DNA of 32,281 nt, from positions 1-32,281 of the forward strand of contig JAFZWV010000014.1 of assembly GCA_017617035.1 (NCBI GenBank). The letters run 5' to 3'. Shown here piece by piece: positions 14,888 to 22,844 of the stretch. The notes under the pieces were generated by a model, which saw nothing but the letters and a program-made list of their open reading frames with translations, had not been told where the DNA came from and searched no databases. A program made the translations under genes and the position numbers. This DNA comes from Bacteroidales bacterium (lineage in GTDB: Bacteria; Bacteroidota; Bacteroidia; Bacteroidales; UBA932). Within the stretch, counting starts at the first letter, position 1. Every line of letters begins with the position of its first letter.

Positions 14888-16259
14888 ACTTACTTTCAGC
14901 ATAGGCGGAGTCCATCCCAATGACTCCAAACTTTCAAAGGACTGCGCAATCGAGATCCTTCCTCTGCCCCAGACCGTGTATGTGTCGGTAGCTCAGCATC
15001 TTGGAGCTCCGGCAGTGCCGGTGGTCGCCGTCGGCGACAAGGTGAAGGTGGGCCAGGTGATTGCCGAGCCCGGCGGATTCATTTCCGCTTTCGTTCATTC
15101 TCCGGTATCGGGAACTGTTAAATCTATCGCCCCTCGCGCCGATCTGGCGGGAAAGCCTGTCACTCATATTGAAATAGCGGTCGAGGGAGACGAATGGGCC
15201 GAAGGCATCGATCTTTCGGATACCCTCGTTACGGAGATTCCTACAGATAAGGCCGCAACACTAGAGAAGATCAAGCAGTGCGGTATCGTGGGCCTTGGTG
15301 GGGCTACCTTCCCGACCCATGTGAAGCTCAATCCCGCTCCGGGTTCTAAGGCCGAGTGCCTTATCATCAACGGCGCGGAGTGTGAGCCTTACCTCACCAG
15401 CGACTACCGCATCATGCTCGAGCGCACCAAGGAAATCATCGTCGGCGCTGCTATCATGCAGCAGGTGCTCGGCGGTTGCAAGTGCGTGATCGGTATCGAA
15501 GAAAACAAACCGGAGGCCATTAAGGCCATGCGTGAGGCTTTGAAGGAACTCCCTTACGAGAATATCAAGGTCCAGCCCCTCAAGAAGCGCTATCCTCAGG
15601 GCGGTGAGAAACAGCTCATCGACGCTGTGATGAAGCGCCAGGTCGGTTCCGGCGGTCTGCCTATCAGCGTTGGCGCGGTAGTGCAGAATGCAGCGACAGC
15701 CCTCGCAGTTTACGAGGCTGTTCAGAAGAACAAACCTCTCATCACCAACGTGTTGACGGTTACAGGTGACTGCCTCCCTATCGAGAAGCAGCACAACTAC
15801 CTCTTCAGAATCGGTATTCCTCTCAGCTTCATCGCTGAGCAGGCCGGGGGAGTGCCCGAAGGCGCGGCGAAGATTATCAGCGGCGGCCCTATGATGGGAC
15901 GCGCAATATCGAATCTCGACGCCACTACCGTCAAGGGCTCGTCTTCTATCCTCTATCTTAGCGAAGAGGCTACGAAACGCGCTCCCGAATCCAACTGTAT
16001 CAGGTGCGGCCGTTGCGCCGAAGCCTGTCCTATGGGCCTTGAGCCCTTCCTCCTTCGCAGGCTCACCCTCGCGGGCGATCTCGAAGGTCTCGAAGCAAAT
16101 GCGATGCAGGATTGCATAGAATGCGGCTGCTGTCTCTACAGCTGCCCGGCAAACATTCCTCTGCTCGACCTCCTGCGTCAGTCGAAGAACCAGGTTCTGG
16201 GCGCCATCCGTGCCCGGGCAGCTGCAGCTAAGGCAGCCGCTGAGGCCGCTAAAAAGTAG
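14880..16259 (+). CDS. rnfC: Rnf electron transport complex subunit C (459 aa)
   Basis: This peripheral subunit is thought to hold the NAD(H) site with FMN and two 4Fe-4S clusters. Visible parts are the N-terminal RnfC barrel-sandwich region (KVGQVIAEPGGFISAFVHSP), the nucleotide/flavin-binding segment GIVGLGGATFPTHVKL and INGAECEPYLTSDYR, a SLBB-like stretch around NVLTVTGDC, and cluster motifs CIRCGRCAEACP and CIECGCCLYSCP. The Ala-rich C-terminus is short compared with the extended enterobacterial RsxC. It overlaps rnfB by 8 nt and is 6 nt from rnfD. Confidence 0.96.
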   Translation: MRKLTFSIGGVHPNDSKLSKDCAIEILPLPQTVYVSVAQHLGAPAVPVVAVGDKVKVGQVIAEPGGFISAFVHSPVSGTVKSIAPRADLAGKPVTHIEIAVEGDEWAEGIDLSDTLVTEIPTDKAATLEKIKQCGIVGLGGATFPTHVKLNPAPGSKAECLIINGAECEPYLTSDYRIMLERTKEIIVGAAIMQQVLGGCKCVIGIEENKPEAIKAMREALKELPYENIKVQPLKKRYPQGGEKQLIDAVMKRQVGSGGLPISVGAVVQNAATALAVYEAVQKNKPLITNVLTVTGDCLPIEKQHNYLFRIGIPLSFIAEQAGGVPEGAAKIISGGPMMGRAISNLDATTVKGSSSILYLSEEATKRAPESNCIRCGRCAEACPMGLEPFLLRRLTLAGDLEGLEANAMQDCIECGCCLYSCPANIPLLDLLRQSKNQVLGAIRARAAAAKAAAEAAKK

Positions 16260-16265
16260 ACGCGT

Positions 16266-17219
16266 ATGTTAGTATCCCCTTCACCCCATATCCACGCCTC
16301 GGTGAGCACACGCTCGCTGATGCTCGATGTGGTAATAGCCCTGCTGCCGGCTACTATAGTCGCAGTGCTGTTCTATGGCTGGAGCGAGTTGCTCGTCCTT
16401 GGAGTCAGCATCGCTTCCTGCGTGCTGCTCGAATGGGCGATTACCCGCTGGCTTATGAAAAAGCCCTCGACCGTGGGCGATATGTCCGCCGTGGTCACAG
16501 GTCTGCTGTTGGCGCTCAACCTGCCCGTCACTACCCCCTGGTGGGTGGTTCTGATTGGCGCGGTAGTCGCTATCGGTATCGCCAAGATGTCCTTCGGCGG
16601 CCTCGGACAGAATGTCTTCAACCCGGCTATCACGGCCCGCGTGTTCCTTCTGGTGTCGTTCCCGGCCCAGATGACCGATTGGACCGTTCCGGCCGGCTTC
16701 ATCCACTCAACCGACGCCGTTTCAGGTGCGACCCTGCTGGGCCGTTATGCTGAGGGCGGAATGGATGCCATAGCCGGAACCGATTATCTTCAGACATTGT
16801 TCCTGAATATAGGCGGTTCAGCCGGCGAGATCAGCGCAATCGCTCTGCTCGTTGGCTTTGTATACCTGCTTATCCGCAGGGTTATCAAGCCTTGGATTAC
16901 TCTCAGCATCTTCGGAACTGTAGCCCTTACGAGCCTTATCTTCTGGCTCGCGAATCCCGCCCAGTTCTCCGACCCTGTCTTCAACCTGCTTACCGGCGGC
17001 CTCATTCTCGGCGCCTGCTTCATGGCAACCGACTATGTAACCTCGCCTATGAGCAACTGGGGCGGCGTAATCTATGGTATTGGAATAGGCTTCCTGGTGA
17101 TGATGATACGCTACTTCGGATCTTATCCGGAGGGTGTCAGCTTCGCCATCCTTCTTATGAACATGACGGTTCCTCTTCTGAACAACTGGTTCCATCAGAA
17201 AAAGTACGGGAGGAAATAG
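16266..17219 (+). CDS. rnfD: Rnf electron transport complex subunit D (317 aa)
   Basis: This integral membrane subunit, related to NqrB, is part of the ion-pumping path. About ten hydrophobic helices are visible, starting with VVIALLPATIVAVLFYGW. The covalent FMN site is the SGAT motif in TDAVSGATLLG (residues ~155-165), with Thr as the expected flavin attachment residue. Other conserved parts are GGLGQNVFNPA and FMATDYVTSPM. Length is normal for the family. The gene lies 6 nt after rnfC and 3 nt before rnfG. Confidence 0.95.
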   Translation: MLVSPSPHIHASVSTRSLMLDVVIALLPATIVAVLFYGWSELLVLGVSIASCVLLEWAITRWLMKKPSTVGDMSAVVTGLLLALNLPVTTPWWVVLIGAVVAIGIAKMSFGGLGQNVFNPAITARVFLLVSFPAQMTDWTVPAGFIHSTDAVSGATLLGRYAEGGMDAIAGTDYLQTLFLNIGGSAGEISAIALLVGFVYLLIRRVIKPWITLSIFGTVALTSLIFWLANPAQFSDPVFNLLTGGLILGACFMATDYVTSPMSNWGGVIYGIGIGFLVMMIRYFGSYPEGVSFAILLMNMTVPLLNNWFHQKKYGRK

Positions 17220-17222
17220 ACT

Positions 17223-17789
17223 ATGGCAGCTAAATCCAATCTCGTAAACATGGTCCTTTGCCTCACGCTGGTATGTCTGGTGTGCGGCGGACTGCTCGGG
17301 GCGGTCAATTCCGTGACCGAGGATATTATAGCGGAGACTGCGCAGAAGAATCTGGTCGCCTCTATCGCGGCCGTGCTTCCCGAAGGGGGAGAGCTGTCGG
17401 AGAGCCAGACTTCGGATGCAGCCGGAATCGGTGAGTACTACGTGCTCAGTACTGACGGCGCTCCCGTTGCTTATGCCGTGAAGTCTACGACCAACGGTTT
17501 TGGCGGAGCCCTTACCCTCATGGTGGGAGTTCTGCCTGACGGAACCGTTTATAATACTTCAGTGCTGGAGCATTCCGAGACTCCGGGCCTTGGAGCCAAG
17601 TGCACCGAGGAAGAGTCGCTGTTCCGCACCCAGTTCAAGGGCTTCAAGGGCCGCCTTGCAGTCAAGAAAGACGGCGGCGATCTCGATGCCATCACCGCTT
17701 CGACCATCACCTCGCGTGCTTTCACTCTCGCAGTGAAGCAGGCTGTTGAACTTGTATCATCTTTAAATGGAGGACAGGACAATGAGTAG
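17223..17789 (+). CDS. rnfG: Rnf electron transport complex subunit G (188 aa)
   Basis: This periplasmic flavoprotein is anchored by an N-terminal helix (~7-30). The FMN-binding domain carries the covalent attachment motif near the C-terminus, DAITASTITSRAF, in which the second Thr of TAST is the expected FMN-phosphoester residue. The usual form is SGAT/TGAT, so the Ala-Ser version is a mild variant. GGALTLMVGVLPDGTV and HSETPGLGAK are typical RnfG segments. The stop overlaps the rnfE start by 8 nt. Confidence 0.93.
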   Translation: MAAKSNLVNMVLCLTLVCLVCGGLLGAVNSVTEDIIAETAQKNLVASIAAVLPEGGELSESQTSDAAGIGEYYVLSTDGAPVAYAVKSTTNGFGGALTLMVGVLPDGTVYNTSVLEHSETPGLGAKCTEEESLFRTQFKGFKGRLAVKKDGGDLDAITASTITSRAFTLAVKQAVELVSSLNGGQDNE

Positions 17790-18366
17790 TAAGATGCATT
17801 TTCTCACCGACGGTCTCGTCAAGAACAACCCGACCTTCGTACTCGTGCTCGGAATGTGTCCGACGCTCGCGACTACCACCTCGGCAATGAATGGTCTTGA
17901 GATGGGTCTTGCGACCATGTTCGTGCTTATTCTTTCGAACATAGTGATTTCGCTCATCGCTCCCGTCGTACCCGACAAGGTCCATATCCCTGTCTACATC
18001 GTAGTCATCGCGACCTTCGTTACGTTGCTTGAACTCCTGATGAAGGCGTATGTGCCCGATATCTATGCGACCCTCGGTCTGTTCATTCCGCTTATCGTCG
18101 TGAACTGTATCGTTCTGGGCCGCGCCGAGGCATTTGCCAACAAAAACGGCATCGGCGCTTCCGCGCTCGACGGTGTTGGCGTCGGCCTCGGCTTCACCCT
18201 TTCGCTTACTGTAATCGGTCTGGTCCGCGAGCTTCTCGGCAGCGGATCCGCCTTCGGCTACAAACTTCTGCCCGGAGACGGTATCCTCGCTTTCGTGCTC
18301 GCTCCTGGAGCATTCATAGTAATAGGTTACCTGATGGTTTTGTTTAACAAATATCTCAAGAAGTAA
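17782..18366 (+). CDS. rnfE: Rnf electron transport complex subunit E (194 aa)
   Basis: This membrane subunit has about six helices, homologous to NqrD, and with RnfA it is thought to bind a membrane-embedded Fe-S cluster. Conserved stretches with a cysteine in each half are LVLGMCPTLATTTSAMNG and IPLIVVNCIVLGRAEAFA. The frame is open upstream to an ATG at 17767, but I choose 17782 (MSSKMHFLTDGLVKNNP) because it matches the family start and follows a GGAGGACAGGACA purine-rich site 3 nt after its end. It overlaps rnfG by 8 nt; its stop and the rnfA start share one base (TAATG). Confidence 0.93.
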   Translation: MSSKMHFLTDGLVKNNPTFVLVLGMCPTLATTTSAMNGLEMGLATMFVLILSNIVISLIAPVVPDKVHIPVYIVVIATFVTLLELLMKAYVPDIYATLGLFIPLIVVNCIVLGRAEAFANKNGIGASALDGVGVGLGFTLSLTVIGLVRELLGSGSAFGYKLLPGDGILAFVLAPGAFIVIGYLMVLFNKYLKK

Positions 18367-18941
18367 TGGAATACCTGCTTATTATTATCTCAGCGATATT
18401 CGTAAACAATATCCTGCTCGCGCAGTTCCTTGGAATCTGCCCGTTCCTCGGAGTGTCCAACAAGCTCTCGACCGCAACCGGAATGTCCGGCGCAGTCTGC
18501 TTCGTTATCACTCTCGCTACAGTAGTAACTTGGCTCATCGACAAGTATCTGCTCGTCCATTTTGGAATCACTTATCTGAGAACCATAGCCTTCATCCTCG
18601 TGATTGCTGCTTTGGTACAGATGGTAGAAATAGTTCTCAAGAAGGTCAGCCCTTCGCTGTATCAGGCTCTCGGTATCTTCCTTCCGCTTATCACCACCAA
18701 CTGCGCCGTTCTCGGTGTGGCTCTGTCGGTAGTGCAGAAGGATATGCCCCTGGGTCAGGCGACAGTCTACGCGCTGGCTACCGCAATCGGTTGGGGAGTT
18801 GCTATGATCCTGTTCGCGGGTCTTCGCGAGCAGCTTGCAGGCAATGACGTGCCCAAGGCCTTCAAGGGCCTGCCGATTGCGCTTATCACCGCCGGCATCA
18901 TGGCCCTGGCCTTCCTTGGTTTCACCGGAATAGGAAATTGA
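18366..18941 (+). CDS. rnfA: Rnf electron transport complex subunit A (191 aa)
   Basis: This integral membrane subunit is paralogous to RnfE and NqrE, with about six helices and inverted topology relative to RnfE. The conserved cysteine motifs are FLGICPFLGVSN and LPLITTNCAVLG, which place the buried 2Fe-2S/4Fe-4S site between the two subunits. It completes the rnfBCDGEA set, so all six core subunits are present and intact. An exported beta-rich protein follows after 4 nt and may be on the same transcript. Confidence 0.95.
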   Translation: MEYLLIIISAIFVNNILLAQFLGICPFLGVSNKLSTATGMSGAVCFVITLATVVTWLIDKYLLVHFGITYLRTIAFILVIAALVQMVEIVLKKVSPSLYQALGIFLPLITTNCAVLGVALSVVQKDMPLGQATVYALATAIGWGVAMILFAGLREQLAGNDVPKAFKGLPIALITAGIMALAFLGFTGIGN

Positions 18942-18945
18942 CGCT

Positions 18946-19419
18946 ATGAAGAAGTTTATTCTCGCAGCCGTGGTGCTGCTCTTCGCAGGCTTTTTGGCAT
19001 CAGCCCAGCCGCGTGCGTTCGGTCTCAGGTTCGGAGCCGGACTCGAGATCAGTTATCAGCACAACCTTGGCGCTTCGAATCAGGGTCCAAACTTCCTTGA
19101 GTTCGACGCTGGTGTGATGGGCTATACAGATCGTCCCGGTTATAGGATTTCGGCGATATACGACTTCGACCTTCTGAGTTTCTACTTCATTGGCGGAGAG
19201 TGGAATATGTACCTTGGTCCTGGTATAGCCTTGGGCATGTACGACAAGTCGAAGTTTATGGGAGGCCTGGTAGTTCAGTACGGAATCAGCTATGATTTCG
19301 CGACAATTCCTCTTTCCATAGGAATAGACACTCGCCCATGCTTCTTGTTCAGCGCCGACGGCGCGACCATGTCGTTCAAGGAGTTGATCCCTATGGCAAG
19401 CCTTCGCTGGAAATTCTGA
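18946..19419 (+). CDS. Exported small beta-barrel-like protein, function unknown (157 aa)
   Basis: A clear signal peptide (MKKFILAAVVLLFAGFLASA, cleavage predicted after ASA-Q) is followed by ~135 residues of alternating aromatic/hydrophobic and polar residues (FGLRFGAGLEISYQHN, YRISAIYDFDLLSFYF, MASLRWKF), with a terminal Phe. These are signs of an eight-stranded outer-membrane barrel. No specific family is recognised. It begins 4 nt after rnfA and its stop overlaps the next start (TGATG), so it sits between the Rnf operon and a lipoprotein nuclease. Confidence 0.75.
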   Translation: MKKFILAAVVLLFAGFLASAQPRAFGLRFGAGLEISYQHNLGASNQGPNFLEFDAGVMGYTDRPGYRISAIYDFDLLSFYFIGGEWNMYLGPGIALGMYDKSKFMGGLVVQYGISYDFATIPLSIGIDTRPCFLFSADGATMSFKELIPMASLRWKF

Positions 19420-20447
19420 TGAATACAGGACGTTCTTTTCTTGCAGTTTGCGCTCTGGCCGCTCTGTTTGTGGTCGGATGCGAGGATTTGACTCCCGATA
19501 TAGATGGCCGTCAGTCTATAGTAGAGCCGGCAGATACGGTCGCCATCTCTGATACTACTGGCTACACAGATCCGGCCGATACACTGGATCCAGTGGATCC
19601 GGTTGATCCTCCGCATGATGATGTCCAGACTCTTCACGGCTGGTACGAACTTCCTGTCGCCCATGATGCAGACGGCAATGGAGTAGAAGACAATGATGCC
19701 AGCTTATATTATGCGTCTCATTCCTTTTCGATGAATAGCAGGGAATACCGCAACTACACTGTATGCTACAGCGGCGATCATCATTGCCCAGTGTGGGTGG
19801 CGGCTCCCCGCCATTCGGTTTATTCCGGCTCGACCAAGCGTTCGGATGCATACAAGTGCGATCCTGATATCCCTGCTGATATCCAGTATAGTTCCAAGAG
19901 CACAGGAGGAGGCTGCAATAAAGGCCATATGCTTGGCTCGGCTGAGCGAACCTGCTGTTTAAGCGCAAACCAGCAAGTGTTCTACTACGCGAATATTGCA
20001 CCTCAGTTGTCGGCCGGTTTCAATACCGGTGGTGGGGGATGGAACCTTCTCGAGGACTATGTCGACGGTCAGGTGTGCAGTGATACTTTGTATATAGTAA
20101 TAGGCTGCTATTTTGATCAGTTTACAGACGGATATGGCTATACCGTTAGTCCGAAAGTTATAGATTTCGGCGGCCGCAATGATGTGGACTGCCCGACTAT
20201 GTTCTACTATGTTCTTCTGAGAACCAAATCGGGTTCTTCTGGCAAAGCACTGAAGGACTGCAATGCATCGGATATGAAGTGTGCTGCATTCGTACGTGCA
20301 CACACAAATAGCCTCAAGGGACAGAAGCCGTCTGCGAGGGAAATGATGTCGGTATCTGACTTGGAAAAGATTACAGGCTTTACCTATTTCCCAAATGTCC
20401 CGAATGCGCCGAAAGACACATATTCGGCCTCCGAATGGGGCCTGTAA
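19419..20447 (+). CDS. Lipoprotein DNA/RNA non-specific endonuclease (342 aa)
   Basis: A signal peptide with lipobox VVGC gives lipid attachment at about Cys22. An Asp/Pro-rich linker (repeated DPVD-type units) follows, then a beta-beta-alpha-metal nuclease domain from ~75. The active-site motif is CNKGHMLGSAERT: the catalytic His of the DRGH family is kept while Asp-Arg is replaced by Asn-Lys. NQQVFYYANIAPQ supplies the metal-binding Asn region. Several cysteines suggest disulphides outside the cytoplasm. It would degrade external nucleic acid at the cell surface or in the periplasm. The frame is open to 19338, but the lipoprotein signal starts at 19419, which overlaps the preceding stop codon. 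A bidirectional terminator follows. Confidence 0.87.
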   Translation: MNTGRSFLAVCALAALFVVGCEDLTPDIDGRQSIVEPADTVAISDTTGYTDPADTLDPVDPVDPPHDDVQTLHGWYELPVAHDADGNGVEDNDASLYYASHSFSMNSREYRNYTVCYSGDHHCPVWVAAPRHSVYSGSTKRSDAYKCDPDIPADIQYSSKSTGGGCNKGHMLGSAERTCCLSANQQVFYYANIAPQLSAGFNTGGGGWNLLEDYVDGQVCSDTLYIVIGCYFDQFTDGYGYTVSPKVIDFGGRNDVDCPTMFYYVLLRTKSGSSGKALKDCNASDMKCAAFVRAHTNSLKGQKPSAREMMSVSDLEKITGFTYFPNVPNAPKDTYSASEWGL

Positions 20448-20450
20448 ATA

Positions 20451-20480
20451 AAAAACCTGCGGTTTGAACCGCAGGTTTTT
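20451..20480. terminator. Bidirectional terminator between convergent genes
   Basis: AAAAACCTGCGG and CCGCAGGTTTTT form a 12-bp stem with loop TTTGAA. It has T runs for either direction and lies between the nuclease gene and nfnB, which end toward each other. Confidence 0.88.
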
Positions 20481-20482
20481 TA

Positions 20483-21868
20483 TTATTTGCTGAGGTAGTC
20501 CCTGATGGCCGCTGCTGCTTTTCGTCCTGCGCCCATGGCGAGGATTACCGTGGCGGCTCCTGTTACTGCGTCGCCTCCGGCGAATATGCCTTCGCGGGTG
20601 GTGGCGCCGTTCTCGTCGGCGACCAGTCCGCCGCGCCTTGTGGTCTCAAGACCGTGGGTGCTTGAAGCGATAAGCGGGTTAGGGGAGGTGCCGAGCGCCA
20701 TGATTACAGTATCGGTGTCGAACTCGAATTCCGAACCAGGAATGGGAACGGGGCTGCGGCGGCCGCTTTCGTCGGGCTCGCCGAGTTCCATGCGTATACA
20801 CTTGAGGCCCTTGACCCAGCCGTTTTCATCGCCCAGGACTTCCACAGGGTTGGTGAGCATCTCGAAAACGATGCCTTCCTGCTTGGCGTGGTGGACTTCT
20901 TCGCGGCGCGCGGGCAGCTCCACCTCCGTACGGCGGTAGATGATATGGACCTCGGCCCCGAGGCGGAGCGCCGTACGCGCCGCGTCCATTGCAACGTTTC
21001 CACCTCCCACTACGCACACCTTCTTGCCGGCGTGGATAGGGGTGAGGTAATCGTCGCGGTAGGCCTTCATGAGGTTGTTGCGGGTAAGAAATTCGTTGGC
21101 GGAGAATACTCCGTTGAGGTTCTCGCCGGGTATGCCCATGAACTTGGGCAGACCTGCGCCCGTGCCGATGAAGACGGCCTTGAAGCCCTCTTCGTCGAGC
21201 AGCTGGTCTATTGTGACCGTGCGGCCGATGATAACGTCGGTCTCGATCTTCACGCCAAGCTTGAGCACTTCGTTGATTTCGTGCTGCAGGACGCTGTCTT
21301 TAGGGAGACGGAATTCGGGGATGCCGTAAACGAGCACGCCGCCGATTTTGTGCAGCGCTTCGAAAATGGTCACATCGTAGCCCCACTTCGCGAGGTCGCT
21401 CGCACATGCGAGGCCGGCGGGGCCTGAGCCTATGATGGCTACCTTCTCGCCATGGCCGGTCTTTTCGATATCGGTAGCTTCCGCGCTGTAGCCGTTCTCA
21501 CGGCACCAGTCTGCGGTAAAGCGCTCGAGGTTGCCGATTGCGACGCTCTCGCCCTTGATGCCGAGGATGCAGCTGCCTTCGCACTGCGTTTCCTGGGGGC
21601 AAACTCGTCCGCACACTGCTGGCAGCGAGGAGTCTTTGGCGATTACGCCGGCGGCGCCCTTGACGTCGCCTTCCTTTATCTTCTGGATGAAGCCGGGGAT
21701 GTCGATGCCTACCGGGCAGGCGCCCACGCAGTGGGGAATCTTGCAATGCAGGCAACGGTTAGCTTCGAGCTGCGCTTCCTCAAGGTTGAAGCCGAGGCTT
21801 ACTTCTTCGAAATTGCAGGCCCTTACCTTGGGATCCTGCTCACGTACTTTAGTCCTTTCGGTCATCAT
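20483..21868 (-). CDS. nfnB: NfnB / GltA-type NADPH-dependent oxidoreductase (461 aa)
   Basis: This is the large subunit of the NADH-dependent reduced ferredoxin:NADP+ oxidoreductase, also annotated as homotetrameric glutamate synthase small-subunit-like GltA. Near the N-terminus lie the Fe-S cysteines RCLHCKIPHCVGACP and CGRVCPQETQCEGSC. An FAD-binding GSGPAGLACA and an NADP-binding GGGNVAMDAARTALRLGA follow, and GIFAGGDAVTGAATVI closes the FAD site. The start is one of two overlapping ATGs (21868/21865) that overlap the nfnA stop (CTATGATG). Pairing with nfnA rather than a large GltB argues for electron bifurcation between ferredoxin, NADH and NADP+, which fits the Rnf complex nearby. A sulfide dehydrogenase (SudAB) name is the older alternative. 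Confidence 0.9.
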   Translation of the reverse strand: MMTERTKVREQDPKVRACNFEEVSLGFNLEEAQLEANRCLHCKIPHCVGACPVGIDIPGFIQKIKEGDVKGAAGVIAKDSSLPAVCGRVCPQETQCEGSCILGIKGESVAIGNLERFTADWCRENGYSAEATDIEKTGHGEKVAIIGSGPAGLACASDLAKWGYDVTIFEALHKIGGVLVYGIPEFRLPKDSVLQHEINEVLKLGVKIETDVIIGRTVTIDQLLDEEGFKAVFIGTGAGLPKFMGIPGENLNGVFSANEFLTRNNLMKAYRDDYLTPIHAGKKVCVVGGGNVAMDAARTALRLGAEVHIIYRRTEVELPARREEVHHAKQEGIVFEMLTNPVEVLGDENGWVKGLKCIRMELGEPDESGRRSPVPIPGSEFEFDTDTVIMALGTSPNPLIASSTHGLETTRRGGLVADENGATTREGIFAGGDAVTGAATVILAMGAGRKAAAAIRDYLSK

Positions 21869-22713
21869 AGTGCGAATCCGTATTTTTCTTTGTCCTGGGC
21901 TTCTTCCGCCTTATATTGTCCCTGCCTGCGCATTGCTTCGTCGAAGTCGACAAGTGCGCCGTCGAACTCGGGGCCGTCGACGCAGGCGAACTTAGTCTTG
22001 CCGCCTACGCTTACGCGGCATGCGCCGCACATTCCGGTTCCGTCGACCATCAGGGTGTTGAGGCTGACAATCACGGGGATGCCGAGCTTTATGCAGGTGA
22101 GGGTGCTGAATTTCATCATGATCATAGGGCCGATGGCGATGCAGCGGTCGAAGTGCTTGCCTTCGGCGACCAGTTTTTCGAGCATCGCGGTACCTACGCC
22201 CTTGAACCCGAACGAGCCGTCGTCGGTGCAGAGGTGGAGTTCGTCGCAGACGCTGGCCATTTCCTTGGTGTAGATAAGCAGGCCCTCGTTGCGCGCGCCG
22301 ATGATTACCTCTACATGGGCTCCATGTTCCTTGAGCCACTTTGCCTGGGGATATACGGGAGCGGTTCCTACACCGCCGGCGATGAAGACTATGCTCATTT
22401 TTTTGAGCTCTTCGTCGCTGAGTTCACACAGCTCGGAGGCTTTTCCAAGAGGGCCCACTACGTCGGCGAATGCTTCGCCGGGCTCACGCTCGATGATAGC
22501 CGCGCTGGACACACCTATCTTCTGGGTGACTATAGTTACAGTGCCTTTCTCGGCATCATAATCGCTGATTGTGAGGGGAACTCTTTCTCCCTTTTCGTCG
22601 TTCCTCACGATAAGGAACTGCCCGGGCTTCGCAGACTTTGCTATCCTCGGTGCGCTGACCACCATCCGACAAATAGTTGGAGTCAGCATATCTTTCTCTA
22701 AGATAGTGAACAT
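21865..22713 (-). CDS. nfnA: NfnA / ferredoxin-NADP reductase-like subunit (282 aa)
   Basis: This is the small subunit, related to PyrK and dihydroorotate dehydrogenase electron-transfer proteins. The N-terminal FAD barrel (~1-95) contains the KPGQFLIVR and ERVPLTISDYD signatures. The NAD-binding Rossmann part has FIAGGVGTAPVYP. A C-terminal 2Fe-2S site is formed by MCGACRV with a Cys in KTKFACVDGPEFDG. A Lys/Glu-rich tail of ~25 residues completes it. The start codon lies only 6 nt after the 3' end of tRNA-Arg on the same strand, and the sole visible promoter is upstream of the tRNA, so both are likely one transcript. The end overlaps nfnB by 4 nt. Confidence 0.9.
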   Translation of the reverse strand: MFTILEKDMLTPTICRMVVSAPRIAKSAKPGQFLIVRNDEKGERVPLTISDYDAEKGTVTIVTQKIGVSSAAIIEREPGEAFADVVGPLGKASELCELSDEELKKMSIVFIAGGVGTAPVYPQAKWLKEHGAHVEVIIGARNEGLLIYTKEMASVCDELHLCTDDGSFGFKGVGTAMLEKLVAEGKHFDRCIAIGPMIMMKFSTLTCIKLGIPVIVSLNTLMVDGTGMCGACRVSVGGKTKFACVDGPEFDGALVDFDEAMRRQGQYKAEEAQDKEKYGFAL

Positions 22714-22719
22714 AATTCG

Positions 22720-22793
22720 TGATCCCGGCGCGACTCGAACGCGCGACCCACAGCTTAGAAGGCTGTTGCTCTATCCAACTGAGCTACGGGACC
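22720..22793 (-). tRNA. tRNA-Arg (anticodon TCT)
   Basis: The 74-nt cloverleaf on the minus strand has acceptor GGTCCCG/CGGGATC with discriminator A, anticodon stem ACAGC/GCTGT with loop CTTCTAA giving TCT (reads AGA/AGG), and T arm GCGCG/CGCGC with TTCGAGT. CCA is not encoded. Its 3' end is separated from the nfnA ATG by six bases (CGAATT). Confidence 0.96.
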
Positions 22794-22810
22794 ATCCTTA
22801 TTTCGGACCG

Positions 22811-22818
22811 CAAATATA
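22811..22818 (-). promoter_or_regulatory. -7 element for the tRNA-Arg-nfnAB transcript
   Basis: On the minus strand TATATTTG matches TAnnTTTG and would start transcription near 22804, about 11 nt before tRNA-Arg. No other promoter lies between the tRNA and nfnA. No clear -33 box is seen. Confidence 0.6.
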
Positions 22819-22832
22819 AGAATAATAATCTT

Positions 22833-22840
22833 TATCTTTG
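22833..22840 (+). promoter_or_regulatory. -7 element of the serine hydrolase gene
   Basis: TATCTTTG ends 4 nt before the ATG at 22845, so the transcript would start at or inside the first codon. It is divergent to the tRNA-Arg promoter, with 14 bp between the two boxes. Confidence 0.6.
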
Positions 22841-22844
22841 TTAT

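Noticed and set aside
21916-22701. Plus-strand open frame of 261 codons over nfnA
   Set aside because: nfnA has clear flavin, NAD and Fe-S motifs and the opposite frame has none.
22719-22844. Upstream extension of the serine hydrolase gene
   Set aside because: It reads through tRNA-Arg on the opposite strand and would hide the lipoprotein signal peptide.
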